A stretch of 64,000 nucleotides of DNA from Streptomyces parvulus (GTDB lineage: Bacteria; Actinomycetota; Actinomycetes; Streptomycetales; Streptomycetaceae), in the NCBI RefSeq assembly GCF_014648855.1, contig NZ_BMRX01000008.1, forward strand, positions 62,001 to 126,000, read 5' to 3'. The notes under the pieces are model-generated. The model was not told where the DNA came from and made no database searches. It saw nothing but the letters and a program-made list of their open reading frames with translations. A program made the translations under genes and the position numbers. Of this stretch, positions 35,045 to 46,937 are shown one piece after another. How positions within the stretch are numbered: the stretch's first letter is position 1; the number at the start of each line of letters is the position of its first letter.

Positions 35045-36036
35045 CCCTCGACCCCCCGGATCGCGTCCCGGTACGCCCGTGCCGCCGCTCTCAGGGCCGC
35101 CTCCGGGTCCGTGCCCTCGGACTCCGCGCGGGCGGCGAGGGTCAGGAGGTCGTAGCCGATGCCCTCGCCGGTGGGGAGGGGGACGTCGAGGCCGGCCTGG
35201 CGGACGCGGGAGGCGAGTTTGGCGGCGAGGGCGAGGCCGGGCTGGCCGAGGGGGACGCCGTCGGTGACGGAGGTGCGCTGCTTCTCGGCGGCCTTGGTGC
35301 GCAGCCAGTGCTCGCGGACGTCCTCGGGGGTGGCGGCGGTCTCGTCGCCGAAGACGTGGGGGTGGCGGTGGATGAGCTTGTCGACGATGGTGCCGGCCAC
35401 GTCGTCGACGGAGAACGGCGCGTCGGGGTCCTCCTCGGCGATGCGGGCGTGGAAGACGACCTGGAGGAGGACGTCGCCCAGTTCCTCGCGCAGTTCGTCG
35501 CGGTCGCCGTCCTCGATCGCCTCGACGAGTTCGTAGGCCTCCTCGATGGCGTACTTGGCGAGGCTCTCGTGGGTGCGCCGGGAGGACCAGGGGCATTCGA
35601 GGCGGATGCGGTCCATGACCTGGACCAGGTCGAGGAGGCGGGCGCCGGGGAGGTCGTAGGAGGCGGGGAGCAGTTCCAGCTCGGGCATCCGGACCCGGCC
35701 GGAGCCGGCGAGGCGGGCCAGGCCGTCGGTGAGCGCGGGGTCGCCCTCGCCGGTCGCGACGACGACCGCGGTGTGTCCGCCGGCGCAGACGGCGACCAGT
35801 TCCTCGGCGGTCGGGGCGGCCTCGTCGACCGGTATGCCCGCCTCTCGCAGGTAGGGCAGCTGGGGGTGGGTCCCGTCGGCGCACAGGACGCGGTCGGCGG
35901 TGCGCAGGGCCTGCCAGGCGGGCCAGGAGAGCAGGCCGGGGGCGACGCGGTGGCTGGTGGTGAGCAGGACGATCCGGCCGGGGTCGGCGGCGGCCGCGTC
36001 GGCGGTGGTTGCGTTCACTCCCCGAACGTAACGCAT
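35041..36036 (-). CDS. mazG: MazG-family nucleoside triphosphate pyrophosphohydrolase
   Basis: A 331-residue NTP house-cleaning enzyme that hydrolyses NTPs/dNTPs to NMP and PPi. An N-terminal extension of about 125 residues resembles the tetrapyrrole-methylase-like head of actinobacterial MazG. The MazG core at about 135-235 has LECPWSSRRTHESL and the metal motif EEAYELVEAI...ELREELGDVLLQVV. ATG 36036 is preferred over GTG 36018, because the GGGGGG tract suits it and the GGGGA before the GTG is too close. Its stop overlaps the P450 start. Confidence 0.9.
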   Translation of the reverse strand: MRYVRGVNATTADAAAADPGRIVLLTTSHRVAPGLLSWPAWQALRTADRVLCADGTHPQLPYLREAGIPVDEAAPTAEELVAVCAGGHTAVVVATGEGDPALTDGLARLAGSGRVRMPELELLPASYDLPGARLLDLVQVMDRIRLECPWSSRRTHESLAKYAIEEAYELVEAIEDGDRDELREELGDVLLQVVFHARIAEEDPDAPFSVDDVAGTIVDKLIHRHPHVFGDETAATPEDVREHWLRTKAAEKQRTSVTDGVPLGQPGLALAAKLASRVRQAGLDVPLPTGEGIGYDLLTLAARAESEGTDPEAALRAAARAYRDAIRGVEG

Positions 36037-36083
36037 GGTCCGGACGCCCCCCGAGTTGTCCACAGGGGGCGTGCGCGGGAGCG

Positions 36084-36731
36084 TTACGCCGTCTTCTGGC
36101 TCCCCGCGGCGGTGATCTCGCGTACCCAGGGCGTCTCGGCGTTGACCCGGCTGCTCTTCTGGACGTCCCAGGTGCCGTAGCGCGGGTTGAGGTCGACGTC
36201 GAGCTTGGCGGAGGCCTTGGACAGGGCCTGCCAGAACTCGGGGCGGCTGGTGTCGGTGCCGAGGCTCTCGGCGAGCTTCTGGGCCTCCAGCTGGAGGCGG
36301 AGGTTCTCGTCGAGGCGGGCGGGGGCGACGCCGTACTGCTGGAGCCAGGCCGTCTCCAGCTGCTTGGCGCCGCCGGCCTGCTCCTGGAGGCCCGCGCGCA
36401 TGGCCTGGGTCTCCTTGCGGGTGACGGTCACGCCGGCGTCCTGGGCGGCGCGGTGCAGCACCTGGTCCAGGACCATGCCGTGCAGGGTGTCGCGGGTGAG
36501 GGTGCCGGTGCGGGCGACGACCTGCTGGTACTGGGTGTCGTCCGGGACGGCGGCGCGCTGCGCGGCGCGGACCTCGTCGACGCGGTTCTCCAGCTGGGAG
36601 ACGGTGATGCGCTGGTCGCCGACGACGGCCGCGGCGCCGGGATGCGCGTCGCCGCCGCAGGCGGTGAGCAGGGGTGCCGCGGCGGCGATCGCGGCGGTGA
36701 GGAGGAGCGCGGGGCGACGGCGGCGGTGCAA
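36084..36731 (-). CDS. SurA-N-like lipoprotein
   Basis: A 215-residue lipoprotein with a type II signal: HRRRRPALLLTAAIAAAAP then the lipobox LTAC (Cys at about 27). The body is helical and resembles the SurA N-terminal chaperone domain (VGDQRITVSQLENRVDEVRAAQ, DTLHGMVLDQVLHRAAQDAGV), without a peptidyl-prolyl isomerase domain. The best start is a TTG at 36731 with GGGAGG about 8 nt upstream; no ATG or GTG fits the signal peptide. It probably assists folding of exported proteins, by analogy. Forty-seven bp separate it from mazG. Confidence 0.82.
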   Translation of the reverse strand: MHRRRRPALLLTAAIAAAAPLLTACGGDAHPGAAAVVGDQRITVSQLENRVDEVRAAQRAAVPDDTQYQQVVARTGTLTRDTLHGMVLDQVLHRAAQDAGVTVTRKETQAMRAGLQEQAGGAKQLETAWLQQYGVAPARLDENLRLQLEAQKLAESLGTDTSRPEFWQALSKASAKLDVDLNPRYGTWDVQKSSRVNAETPWVREITAAGSQKTA

Positions 36732-36878
36732 GGAGACCTCCCGTTGGAGATTGTGCGACGGTGCACAAGGTCTTGCGATGATCGATGTTAGGCAGTGGCC
36801 CGGCTCTGGCCAACCCATTGGACCAACGATTCACCGGGACTTCGGGCACCGCCCCGCCGCCGCGCGTCGGGGTGCGGG

Positions 36879-38411
36879 TCAGCCGTGCATCCGGCCCAGC
36901 CAGTGGAGTGTGCGGCGGACGTCGGAGGCGAGCGGGTGGCCGGGGCCGTGGCGGCGTTCGACGTCGTGCAGCAGCCGGGCGAGCGTGTCGTGGGCGGCTG
37001 GGCGGTCGCCGAGGGCGAGCAGCAGGTGGCCGACGCGGCGGCGGACGTCGTGGGCGAGGTCGGGGTCGCCGGCGACGTACTGGTTCTCGTAGTACGGGAG
37101 CAGCGCGCGGTACTCGGCGAGGGCGGCGGCCGGTTCGCCGAGCTGTTCCAGGCACTGGGCGGCGTCGTAGCGGTGGCGCAGGCACTGGGGGTCGGCCGGG
37201 CCGGCCTCGGCGGCGCGTTCGTCGGCGAGGCGGCGCAGTTCGGGCAGGGCGCGCCGGTACTGGCCGTCGTCCATGAGGGTGGCCGCGTACTGCCGGCGCA
37301 GGGTGCGGACGACCGGGGAGCGTTCGCCGTGCTGTTCGGCGGCGGTGGGCAGGATGGCGCCGAGGATGTCGACGGCCTGGGTGATGCGGCCCTCGCCGAG
37401 GAGGCGTTTGACCTCGTCGACGGCGCGGGCGACGTCCGGGCGGCCGGCCTGGGCGGGGGGCTGTGCGGGGGCGGGCCGGGGTGCGGGGGTGCGGGCGCGG
37501 TCGGGCCAGGGGGCGTGCGGGCGGACGAAGGGGCGGGTGGGGTCCTGGGCGCGGCCGGTGGGCGTGCCGCGCGCGGGGAGCAGCAGGGCGAGGTGTTCGT
37601 ACACCTCCTGCGCGGAGTCGGGGCGGTGCTGCGGGTCCTTGGCGAGCAGCCGCAGGACGAGTGCTTCGAGTGCCTCGGGGACCTCGGGGCGGACGCGTCG
37701 GACGGGCAGCGGCGGTTCGTAGAGGTGGCGGTGGAGCGTGCCGAGGGCGGTGGAGCCGGCGAACGGCACGTCGCCGCTGAGTAGTTCGTGCAGGACGACG
37801 CCGAGCGCGTACAGGTCGGTGTAGGGGCCGACGGCGCCGCCCATGGCCTGCTCGGGCGACATGTAGGCGGGCGAGCCGATGGGGGTGCCGGTGTGGGTGA
37901 GGCGGGTGGTGTCGGCGTCCATGACGGAGGCGACGCCCAGGTCGAGCACGGTGACGGTGCCGTCCTGCCGGACCATCACGTTGCGGGGCTTGAGGTCGCG
38001 GTGGACGATCGGCACGGCGTGCACGGCGCTCAGTACGGCGCACAGCTGGGCGGCCACGGCGACCGCCCACTGCCAGGGGTAGGGGGTGTGTCCGGCGAGG
38101 TGGTCGGCGAGGTCGGCGCCGTCGACGTACTGCATGACGAGGAAGAGTTCCTCGCCCTCGCTGCCGGCGTCGTGGACGGTGACCAGGCCGGGGTGGTCGA
38201 CCTGGGCGGTGACCCGGCACTCGCGGACGAAGCGGTGGCGCAGTTCGTCGGCCTCGTGCCCGGCCACCTTGTCCGGGCGCAGCAGCTTGACGGCGACGCG
38301 CCGGTCGAGCCGCCGGTCGTAGGCGGTCCAGACCTGGCCCATGCCGCCCTGTCCGACGAGGTGGGACAGCTCGTAGCGGTCGGCGACGACCCGGCCCGCC
38401 GTCGCGTTCAC
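36879..38411 (-). CDS. Soluble Ser/Thr protein kinase with C-terminal helical repeats
   Basis: A 510-residue Hanks-type kinase. The catalytic domain is about residues 13-275: G-loop VGQGGMGQVW (19-28), K42 in VAVKLL, HRDLKPRNVM, DLG in place of DFG, and SPAYMSPEQ in the activation/P+1 loop. A Pro/Ala/Arg-rich linker (about 290-330) leads to a 180-residue helical region with TPR-like units (YRRALPELRRLADERAAEAG; CLEQLGEPAAALAEYRALLP). No transmembrane helix or PASTA domain is present, unlike PknB. The GTG start overlaps the stop of the upstream membrane-protein gene, suggesting a functional pair. Confidence 0.9.
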   Translation of the reverse strand: MNATAGRVVADRYELSHLVGQGGMGQVWTAYDRRLDRRVAVKLLRPDKVAGHEADELRHRFVRECRVTAQVDHPGLVTVHDAGSEGEELFLVMQYVDGADLADHLAGHTPYPWQWAVAVAAQLCAVLSAVHAVPIVHRDLKPRNVMVRQDGTVTVLDLGVASVMDADTTRLTHTGTPIGSPAYMSPEQAMGGAVGPYTDLYALGVVLHELLSGDVPFAGSTALGTLHRHLYEPPLPVRRVRPEVPEALEALVLRLLAKDPQHRPDSAQEVYEHLALLLPARGTPTGRAQDPTRPFVRPHAPWPDRARTPAPRPAPAQPPAQAGRPDVARAVDEVKRLLGEGRITQAVDILGAILPTAAEQHGERSPVVRTLRRQYAATLMDDGQYRRALPELRRLADERAAEAGPADPQCLRHRYDAAQCLEQLGEPAAALAEYRALLPYYENQYVAGDPDLAHDVRRRVGHLLLALGDRPAAHDTLARLLHDVERRHGPGHPLASDVRRTLHWLGRMHG

Positions 38412-38971
38412 GCTCCGCCCTGGTGGCCGGGGCCGCCGTTGCCGTCGTGGCGGCGCAGGTAGTCGCTGAGTTCGTCGAGTTCGGCGCGGACCTGGTCGAT
38501 GCGGGCGGGCGGGGGTGCGTGGTTCGGGGGCGGCGGGGCGGTCTGCTGGGGCACGGTGGTGGCCGTGTAGGGCGGGGCGGGCTGCTGCGGGTAGCCGTAG
38601 CCCGGGGCCGGGGCGTAGCCGCCGTACCGCTGCTGCTGGAAGTGGCGTACGTCCGCGGCGATGTAATAGGCGATCACGGCGACGAGGGTGCCGAGGAGCA
38701 GCACGAGTCCGGTGTAGCCGCCGGTGGTGTGGATCTCTTCGCCGGGTTCGGTGCCGATCAGTACGACGCTGAGGATGTCGGTGGCCAGGACGGCGACGAA
38801 CAGGCCCCAGTCGACGGACCTGCGGGTGACGACCGCGAGGCGCAGCAGCATCACCCAGGTGAGGAAGCCGCAGCTGAGGACCGACAGGGTCACGAACAGC
38901 ACGCGCAGGGAGACCAGATACCCGGGTGAGGGTGGCTGCTTCGCCGGCTGCGTGTAGCCGTGGCCGTGCAT
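38408..38971 (-). CDS. Membrane protein coupled to the kinase gene
   Basis: A 187-residue protein with four hydrophobic spans between about residues 18 and 110 and a cytoplasmic tail rich in Pro, Gln, Tyr and Gly (YAPAPGYGYPQQPAPPY), ending in a charged helix (RIDQVRAELDELSDYLRRH). ATG 38971 has AGGAGC. Its stop overlaps the kinase start (GTGA), so it may anchor or present the otherwise soluble kinase at the membrane, or be its target; this is an inference. No named domain was recognised. Confidence 0.78.
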   Translation of the reverse strand: MHGHGYTQPAKQPPSPGYLVSLRVLFVTLSVLSCGFLTWVMLLRLAVVTRRSVDWGLFVAVLATDILSVVLIGTEPGEEIHTTGGYTGLVLLLGTLVAVIAYYIAADVRHFQQQRYGGYAPAPGYGYPQQPAPPYTATTVPQQTAPPPPNHAPPPARIDQVRAELDELSDYLRRHDGNGGPGHQGGA

Positions 38972-39092
38972 GGCTGCTCCTGGTACTGGGTCGGGCGGAT
39001 GTCGCGTCGAGCGTATAGGCCGACACCGGCAGGGGGCCCGGGGTTGTACCGAACCGTTGTCGACCTGATCACTGCGGCTGATCCCGCTGGTG

Positions 39093-39863
39093 TCAGCCGC
39101 CGCACTGGCGGAGCATCGCCTGCCGGTCGGGGGCGGTCACGGCGAGGTCGTACTTGGCGGCGACCTGGGCGAAGCGGACCGCGTACGCGCACCGGACCGG
39201 CTTGGCCGGGGGCAGCCAGGCGGCGGGTCCGGAGTCGCGCTTGGCGGAGTTGGCGCGGCCCTGGACGGGGATCAGGTTGAGCGGGTCGTTGGCCAGTTGC
39301 CTGCGCTTGCCCTCGGTCCAGCGGGAGGAGCCCATCTGCCAGCTGTAGGAGAGGGGCACGACGTGGTCGATCTGGACCTCGCTCGCGTCCTGCTTGCGGA
39401 ATTCGATGGTCGTGCCGGTGTAGGGGTCGTCGAGGGTCATCGCGACGACCACGCAGTCGGAGCCGGAGCGGAAGCGGACGTCCTGGCCGTCGCGCTGGAG
39501 GAGGTCGTTGCGGGTGTCGCAGCCGTTGCGGGCGAGGGGGACGCCGTCGGCGGAGTCCATCCAGGCGTAGCCGAACTCGTCGCGGTCGTAGCCCGTCTTC
39601 GGGCCGCGTCCCTTGGTCGCCAGGTCCTCGATGAGGTCGCGGGCGGTCTTCTCGGGGCCGTCCCCGGTGACGGGGGCGAGGCCGGGGCCGGTGCCGTCCG
39701 GGTTGCGCAGGGGGCTGACGGCCGGTCCGGCGGCGGGGGCGGCGGCGCCGCTGTCCGCGGGGCCGGCGGCGCCGTCCTCCAGTCCCTCGCATCCGCTGAC
39801 CAGGGCCAGTGCGAGGGCCGCGCCCGCGGTCCATCCGGTCCGGATCCTGCTGTGCCGCGTCAT
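39093..39863 (-). CDS. Lipoprotein HNH endonuclease (DUF1524-like)
   Basis: A 256-residue exported nuclease-like protein. The lipobox is LVSGC at about residues 19-23. An Ala/Gly/Pro-rich linker reaches residue 70. The HNH core contains QIDHVVPLSYSW, the central NDPLNLIPVQGRANSAKRD and a cysteine pair (CDTRND... and the final QCGG) as in the secreted GmrSD/DUF1524 nuclease group. ATG 39863 has GGGGAGGGG. Such proteins probably degrade extracellular DNA for nutrient recovery; the substrate is inferred. Confidence 0.85.
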   Translation of the reverse strand: MTRHSRIRTGWTAGAALALALVSGCEGLEDGAAGPADSGAAAPAAGPAVSPLRNPDGTGPGLAPVTGDGPEKTARDLIEDLATKGRGPKTGYDRDEFGYAWMDSADGVPLARNGCDTRNDLLQRDGQDVRFRSGSDCVVVAMTLDDPYTGTTIEFRKQDASEVQIDHVVPLSYSWQMGSSRWTEGKRRQLANDPLNLIPVQGRANSAKRDSGPAAWLPPAKPVRCAYAVRFAQVAAKYDLAVTAPDRQAMLRQCGG

Positions 39864-39998
39864 GCGCGCCCCTCCCCTGGTCGTTGCCGGTATCACCGTA
39901 GCGACGGAGAGGTCTGGACCATAGAGGGCTTTAGTGGGCATGCCGGACATATCTGTCGTACCTTCGACAGTGAGTCACGTCTCGGAAGGAGCTGCTGC

Positions 39999-40199
39999 AT
40001 GGGCATCCTCGACAAGGTCAAGAGCATGGCCGGCAAGGACAAGGACAAGTCACGGAAGATGTCCGACGCCGCCGAGCGCCAGGTCAACCAGCGCACCGGC
40101 GGCAAGTACGAGAAGCAGGTCGACGCCGCGCAGCAGCAGGCCGAGGGCAAGCTCGGCTTCGGCCGCGAGCGGGGCGGTGACGGGCCGGAGCAGCGGTAG
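39999..40199 (+). CDS. Small MT0933/Rv0909-like antitoxin-family protein
   Basis: A 66-residue, highly charged protein starting MGILDKVKSMAGKDKDKSRK and containing AAERQVNQRTGGKYEKQVDAAQQQAEGKLG. This matches the small actinobacterial family named after mycobacterial Rv0909/MT0933. ATG 39999 has GGAAGGA at 39983-39989. In mycobacteria the relative pairs with a toxin, but no toxin gene is adjacent here, so an antitoxin role is doubtful. It ends before a very strong hairpin. Confidence 0.8.
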   Translation: MGILDKVKSMAGKDKDKSRKMSDAAERQVNQRTGGKYEKQVDAAQQQAEGKLGFGRERGGDGPEQR

Positions 40200-40215
40200 C
40201 CGCTCGGCGCGTCCA

Positions 40216-40279
40216 GAACCGGTGAAGCCGTCCGCGGGCATGCGTCAGCCGCATGTCCCGGGGACGGCTTCACCGGTTC
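40216..40279. terminator. Very long bidirectional hairpin terminator
   Basis: Perfect 18-bp arms (40216-40233, 40262-40279), continued inward by a near-perfect stem of about 9-10 bp. It separates the convergent small antitoxin-like gene and mfd. Confidence 0.88.
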
Positions 40280-40300
40280 CCGGCGGTCGCCGGGCGCGTC

Positions 40301-43834
<3,534 letters not shown>

Positions 43835-43984
43835 GGAGGGGGCGCTTTCCGTCCTGGTGTGGGGCAACACGAGTAGCCCGACGCGGTGAGGGCCGGGGGT
43901 CTCCAGCCTACGACGCCTCGGGCGGCGGCGTCGGGGGCTGTGGATGGCGCCGGGTGGTGGGTGTGCGGCGTCGCGGTGGCCGTA

Positions 43985-44005
43985 CCAGGGGGCTCCGCCC
44001 CCTGG
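43985..44005. repeat. Short palindromic repeat
   Basis: CCAGGGGGC-TCC-GCCCCCTGG is a perfect 9-bp hairpin, of a kind I recall as frequent between Streptomyces genes. It is similar to, but not identical with, the hairpin at 12373-12391. Confidence 0.5.
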
Positions 44006-44070
44006 ACCCCCGGCCTGTGCCCACCCACCACCCGACTCGGTGGGTGGAGAGGTGGACGCCCGGGCGGGGA

Positions 44071-44289
44071 CGGCTCGGCGGGTTGCAGGGCGGACCCCCG
44101 GGGTGACGGGCGGCTCGGCGGGTTGCAGGGCGGACCCCCGGGGTGACGGGCGGCTCGGTGGGGGTGAGCGCCCGGAGGGACGGACCGCTCGGCCGGTTGC
44201 TGGGTGAGCGCCCGGAGGGACGGGCCGCTCGGTGGGTTGCGGAGTGAGCGCCCGGAGGACGGACCGCTCCGTGGGTTGAAGGGCTGACG
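44071..44289. repeat. Tandem repeat block, about 40-bp unit
   Basis: Two identical 40-bp units (44071-44110 and 44111-44150) are followed by three or four degenerate units of 34-40 bp (44151-44184, 44185-44224, 44225-44263, partial to 44289). All share a CGGCTCGG/CCGCTCGG start, and the later ones have GTGAGCGCCCGGAGG. It lies in the 538-bp gap between mfd and the second ABC permease gene. No gene is supported in this gap on either strand. Confidence 0.8.
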
Positions 44290-44297
44290 CGCAAAGG

Positions 44298-44335
44298 ACC
44301 CGGCGCCGGGAGCCTCGTGGCTTCCGGCGCCGGGT
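44298..44335. terminator. Hairpin terminator after ABC permease
   Basis: ACCCGGCGCCGG (44298-44309) pairs with CCGGCGCCGGGT (44324-44335). On the minus strand it is followed by CCTTTGCG; on the plus strand by TTTCCC. It ends the second ABC operon 38 nt after the stop. Confidence 0.75.
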
Positions 44336-44372
44336 TTCCCCCGCAACCCCCGTGTGCGGTGGCCGTCGGGTG

Positions 44373-46937
44373 CTACTCGGTGGCGATGGCGTTCAGGACG
44401 TTCATGCGGCCCGCCCGGAACGCCGGGACCAGGGCGGCGAAGAGGCCCACGAAGGCCGAGCCGATGAAGACGCCGATGATCGTCGGCCACGGGATGTCGA
44501 GGACGTTCAGTCCCTCCAGGGCGAGGAGCTTCTGCGCCGTGGCGCCCCAGCCCATGCCCAGGCCGAGGCCGAGCAGCGCGCCGAAGAGGGCGATGACGAC
44601 GGACTCCATGCGGATCATGCGGCGCAGCTGGCGGCGGGAGAGCCCGATCGCCCGCATCAGGCCGATCTCGCGGGTCCGCTCGACCACCGAGAGGGCCAGG
44701 GTGTTCACGACGCCGAGGACCGCCACGATGATCGCCAGGGCGAGCAGGCCGTAGACCATGTTCAGCAGCTGGCCCACCTGGTCCTTCAGCTCCTGCTTGT
44801 AGTCGGTCTGGTCGGCCACCTGGTACTGCGGGTAGGCGTCCATGGACTTCTTCAGCGCCGCGTACGCCTGGTCGCCCCTGCCGTCCTCGGCCTTGGCGAA
44901 CATGATCGTGTTCGGCGGGACGCTCTCGGCCGGCAGGTACTTCCGCATCGTGTCGATGCTCATGTACCGGGCGCCCTGGTCGATGGCCACGTCGTCGCTG
45001 GTGATCGCGGCGACCTTGAGCTTCGCCGTCTCGCCGCCCTTGAAGGCGACCGAGAGGGTGTCGCCGACGTGGACGCCGTGCTTCTCGGCGTAGTCCGAGC
45101 CGACGGACATGGCGTCCGGCCCGTAGGCGGCGGAGAGCTTGCCCTCCGTCGTGGCGCGGCGCACGTCCTCGGCGTAGGTCGGGTCGGCGGCCGTGACGCC
45201 TTCGTCGTCGGTCTTGCCGTCGGGCGAGGTCAGGGTGGCGTCGAGCATCTTGTAGCGGGTGACGTGCTCCAGGCCGGGCGTGTCCTGCATCGCCTTCTCG
45301 GCCTTCGGCACGATCCGCTGGTTGCCCTGGACGATGAAGTCCGCGCCGACCGTCTTGTCCAGCTCGCTGGTGGCCGAGGCGACCATGGAGGAGCCGACCA
45401 CCGAGAGGCAGGCGACCAGGGCGAGGCCGATCATCAGGGCCGCGCCGGTGGCGCCGGTGCGGCGCGGGTTGCGCAGGGCGTTGCGCTCGGCGAGCCGGCC
45501 GACGGGACCGAAGGCGCGCAGCAGCACCGCGCTGATGACCCGGACCACGAAGCCGGCCAGCAGCGGGCCGATGACGACGAAGCCGATCAGGGAGAGCACG
45601 ATGCCCGCGCCGAGCATCAGCGAGCCGTCGCTCGCCTTGTCGGCCCCGGCCGCCGTGAGCAGGGCGGCGGCGCCGGAGCCGGTGAGCACCAGGCCGATCA
45701 GGCCGCGGATCCGGCCGACCTTGCCGTCGGCCGGCGTGCCGGCGTCGCGCAGGGCGGCCATCGGGGAGATCCTGCCCGCGCGGCGGGCCGGGAGGTAGGC
45801 GGCCAGGACGGTGACGACGATGCCCAGGACCAGGCCGACCACGGGGGTCGCCGTCTTGATGGTGAGGTCGTCGGTGGACAGGTTCATCCCCGCGGCGGAC
45901 ATCAGCTTCATCAGGCCGACGGCGATGCCGACACCGGCGGCCACGCCGAGGACCGAGCCGACGACACCGAGGAAGAGGGCCTCGGTCAGCACGGAGCGGT
46001 TGACCTGCCGGCGCGAGGAGCCGATGGCCCGCATCAGGCCGATCTCGCGGGTGCGCTGCGCGACGAGCATGGAGAAGGTGTTGATGATGAGGAAGATGCC
46101 GACCAGGAACGCGATGCCGGCGAAGCCGAGCATGGCGTACTTGATGACGTCCATGAACTCGCCGATGCCCTCGCGGTTCTCGTCGGAGTTCTCCTTGGCC
46201 GTCTGGACCTTGTAGGGGCCGTCGAGGGCGGCGGCGACGTTCTGCTTGAGCCGCGCGTCGGAGACCCCGGCCTCGGCGGTGACGTTGAACTGGGTGAACC
46301 TGCCGGTGGCGCCGAGCAGTTCGCGCTGGGCGGTGGCCGTGTCGTAGTAGACGACGGCGGCGCCGGGGTTGGTCACCGTGAAGGAGGCGATGCCGACGAT
46401 CTTCGCCTTGAAGTCGCCGGTCTGGGCGATGGTGCGCAGTTCGTCGCCGAGCTTCAGGTCGTGCTTGTCGGCGGTGTCGGCGTCGACCATCACCTCGGTG
46501 GGGCCGCGCGGGGCGTGGCCGCTGGTGATCTCCATGGACCGGAGGTCGTTCCGCGTCCAGTTTCCGGCGATCGTCGGGGCGCCGCTGGTGGCGCCGACGT
46601 TGTCGTTGTCGCCGTCGACGACCGTGACGTTCATCGAACTGACGGCGCCCTCGGCGGACTTGACGCCCTCGGCCGTCCGGGCCTTCTCCAGTGCGGCGGC
46701 GGGCAGGGCCTCGGGCACGCCGTTCTGCGGGGTGTCCTCGGCCTTGGCGTCCTTGGGCATGACCGTCACGTCGGAGGAGGTGACGGCGAAGAGCTTGTCG
46801 AAGGTGGTGTTCATCGTGTCGGTGAACACGAGGGTGCCGCACACGAACGCCACCGACAGCAGCACCGCCACCGCCGAGAGCGCCATCCGGCCCTTGTGCG
46901 CGAAGAAGTTGCGCATCGAGGTCTTGAGGACGGTCAT
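44373..46937 (-). CDS. FtsX-like ABC transporter permease (second copy)
   Basis: An 854-residue paralogue of the permease at 21874-24405, with the same layout: N-terminal span, extracellular domain, spans with AQRTREIGLMRAIGSSRRQV, a middle pair of spans, second extracellular domain, and final spans with VERTREIGLMRAIGLSRRQL. The opening FFAHKGRMALSAVAVLLSVAF and the ending PAFRAGRMNVLNAIATE also align with the first copy. The ATG start overlaps the ATPase stop (ATGA), a tighter coupling than the 80-bp gap of the first pair. The substrate is unknown. Confidence 0.9.
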   Translation of the reverse strand: MTVLKTSMRNFFAHKGRMALSAVAVLLSVAFVCGTLVFTDTMNTTFDKLFAVTSSDVTVMPKDAKAEDTPQNGVPEALPAAALEKARTAEGVKSAEGAVSSMNVTVVDGDNDNVGATSGAPTIAGNWTRNDLRSMEITSGHAPRGPTEVMVDADTADKHDLKLGDELRTIAQTGDFKAKIVGIASFTVTNPGAAVVYYDTATAQRELLGATGRFTQFNVTAEAGVSDARLKQNVAAALDGPYKVQTAKENSDENREGIGEFMDVIKYAMLGFAGIAFLVGIFLIINTFSMLVAQRTREIGLMRAIGSSRRQVNRSVLTEALFLGVVGSVLGVAAGVGIAVGLMKLMSAAGMNLSTDDLTIKTATPVVGLVLGIVVTVLAAYLPARRAGRISPMAALRDAGTPADGKVGRIRGLIGLVLTGSGAAALLTAAGADKASDGSLMLGAGIVLSLIGFVVIGPLLAGFVVRVISAVLLRAFGPVGRLAERNALRNPRRTGATGAALMIGLALVACLSVVGSSMVASATSELDKTVGADFIVQGNQRIVPKAEKAMQDTPGLEHVTRYKMLDATLTSPDGKTDDEGVTAADPTYAEDVRRATTEGKLSAAYGPDAMSVGSDYAEKHGVHVGDTLSVAFKGGETAKLKVAAITSDDVAIDQGARYMSIDTMRKYLPAESVPPNTIMFAKAEDGRGDQAYAALKKSMDAYPQYQVADQTDYKQELKDQVGQLLNMVYGLLALAIIVAVLGVVNTLALSVVERTREIGLMRAIGLSRRQLRRMIRMESVVIALFGALLGLGLGMGWGATAQKLLALEGLNVLDIPWPTIIGVFIGSAFVGLFAALVPAFRAGRMNVLNAIATE

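Noticed and set aside
43886..44207. Gly/Arg-rich frames across the tandem repeats
   Set aside because: They simply translate the repeats; no start signals and no resemblance to known repeat proteins.
44071..44289. CRISPR array
   Set aside because: Units are directly adjacent with no unique spacers, and no cas genes are nearby.
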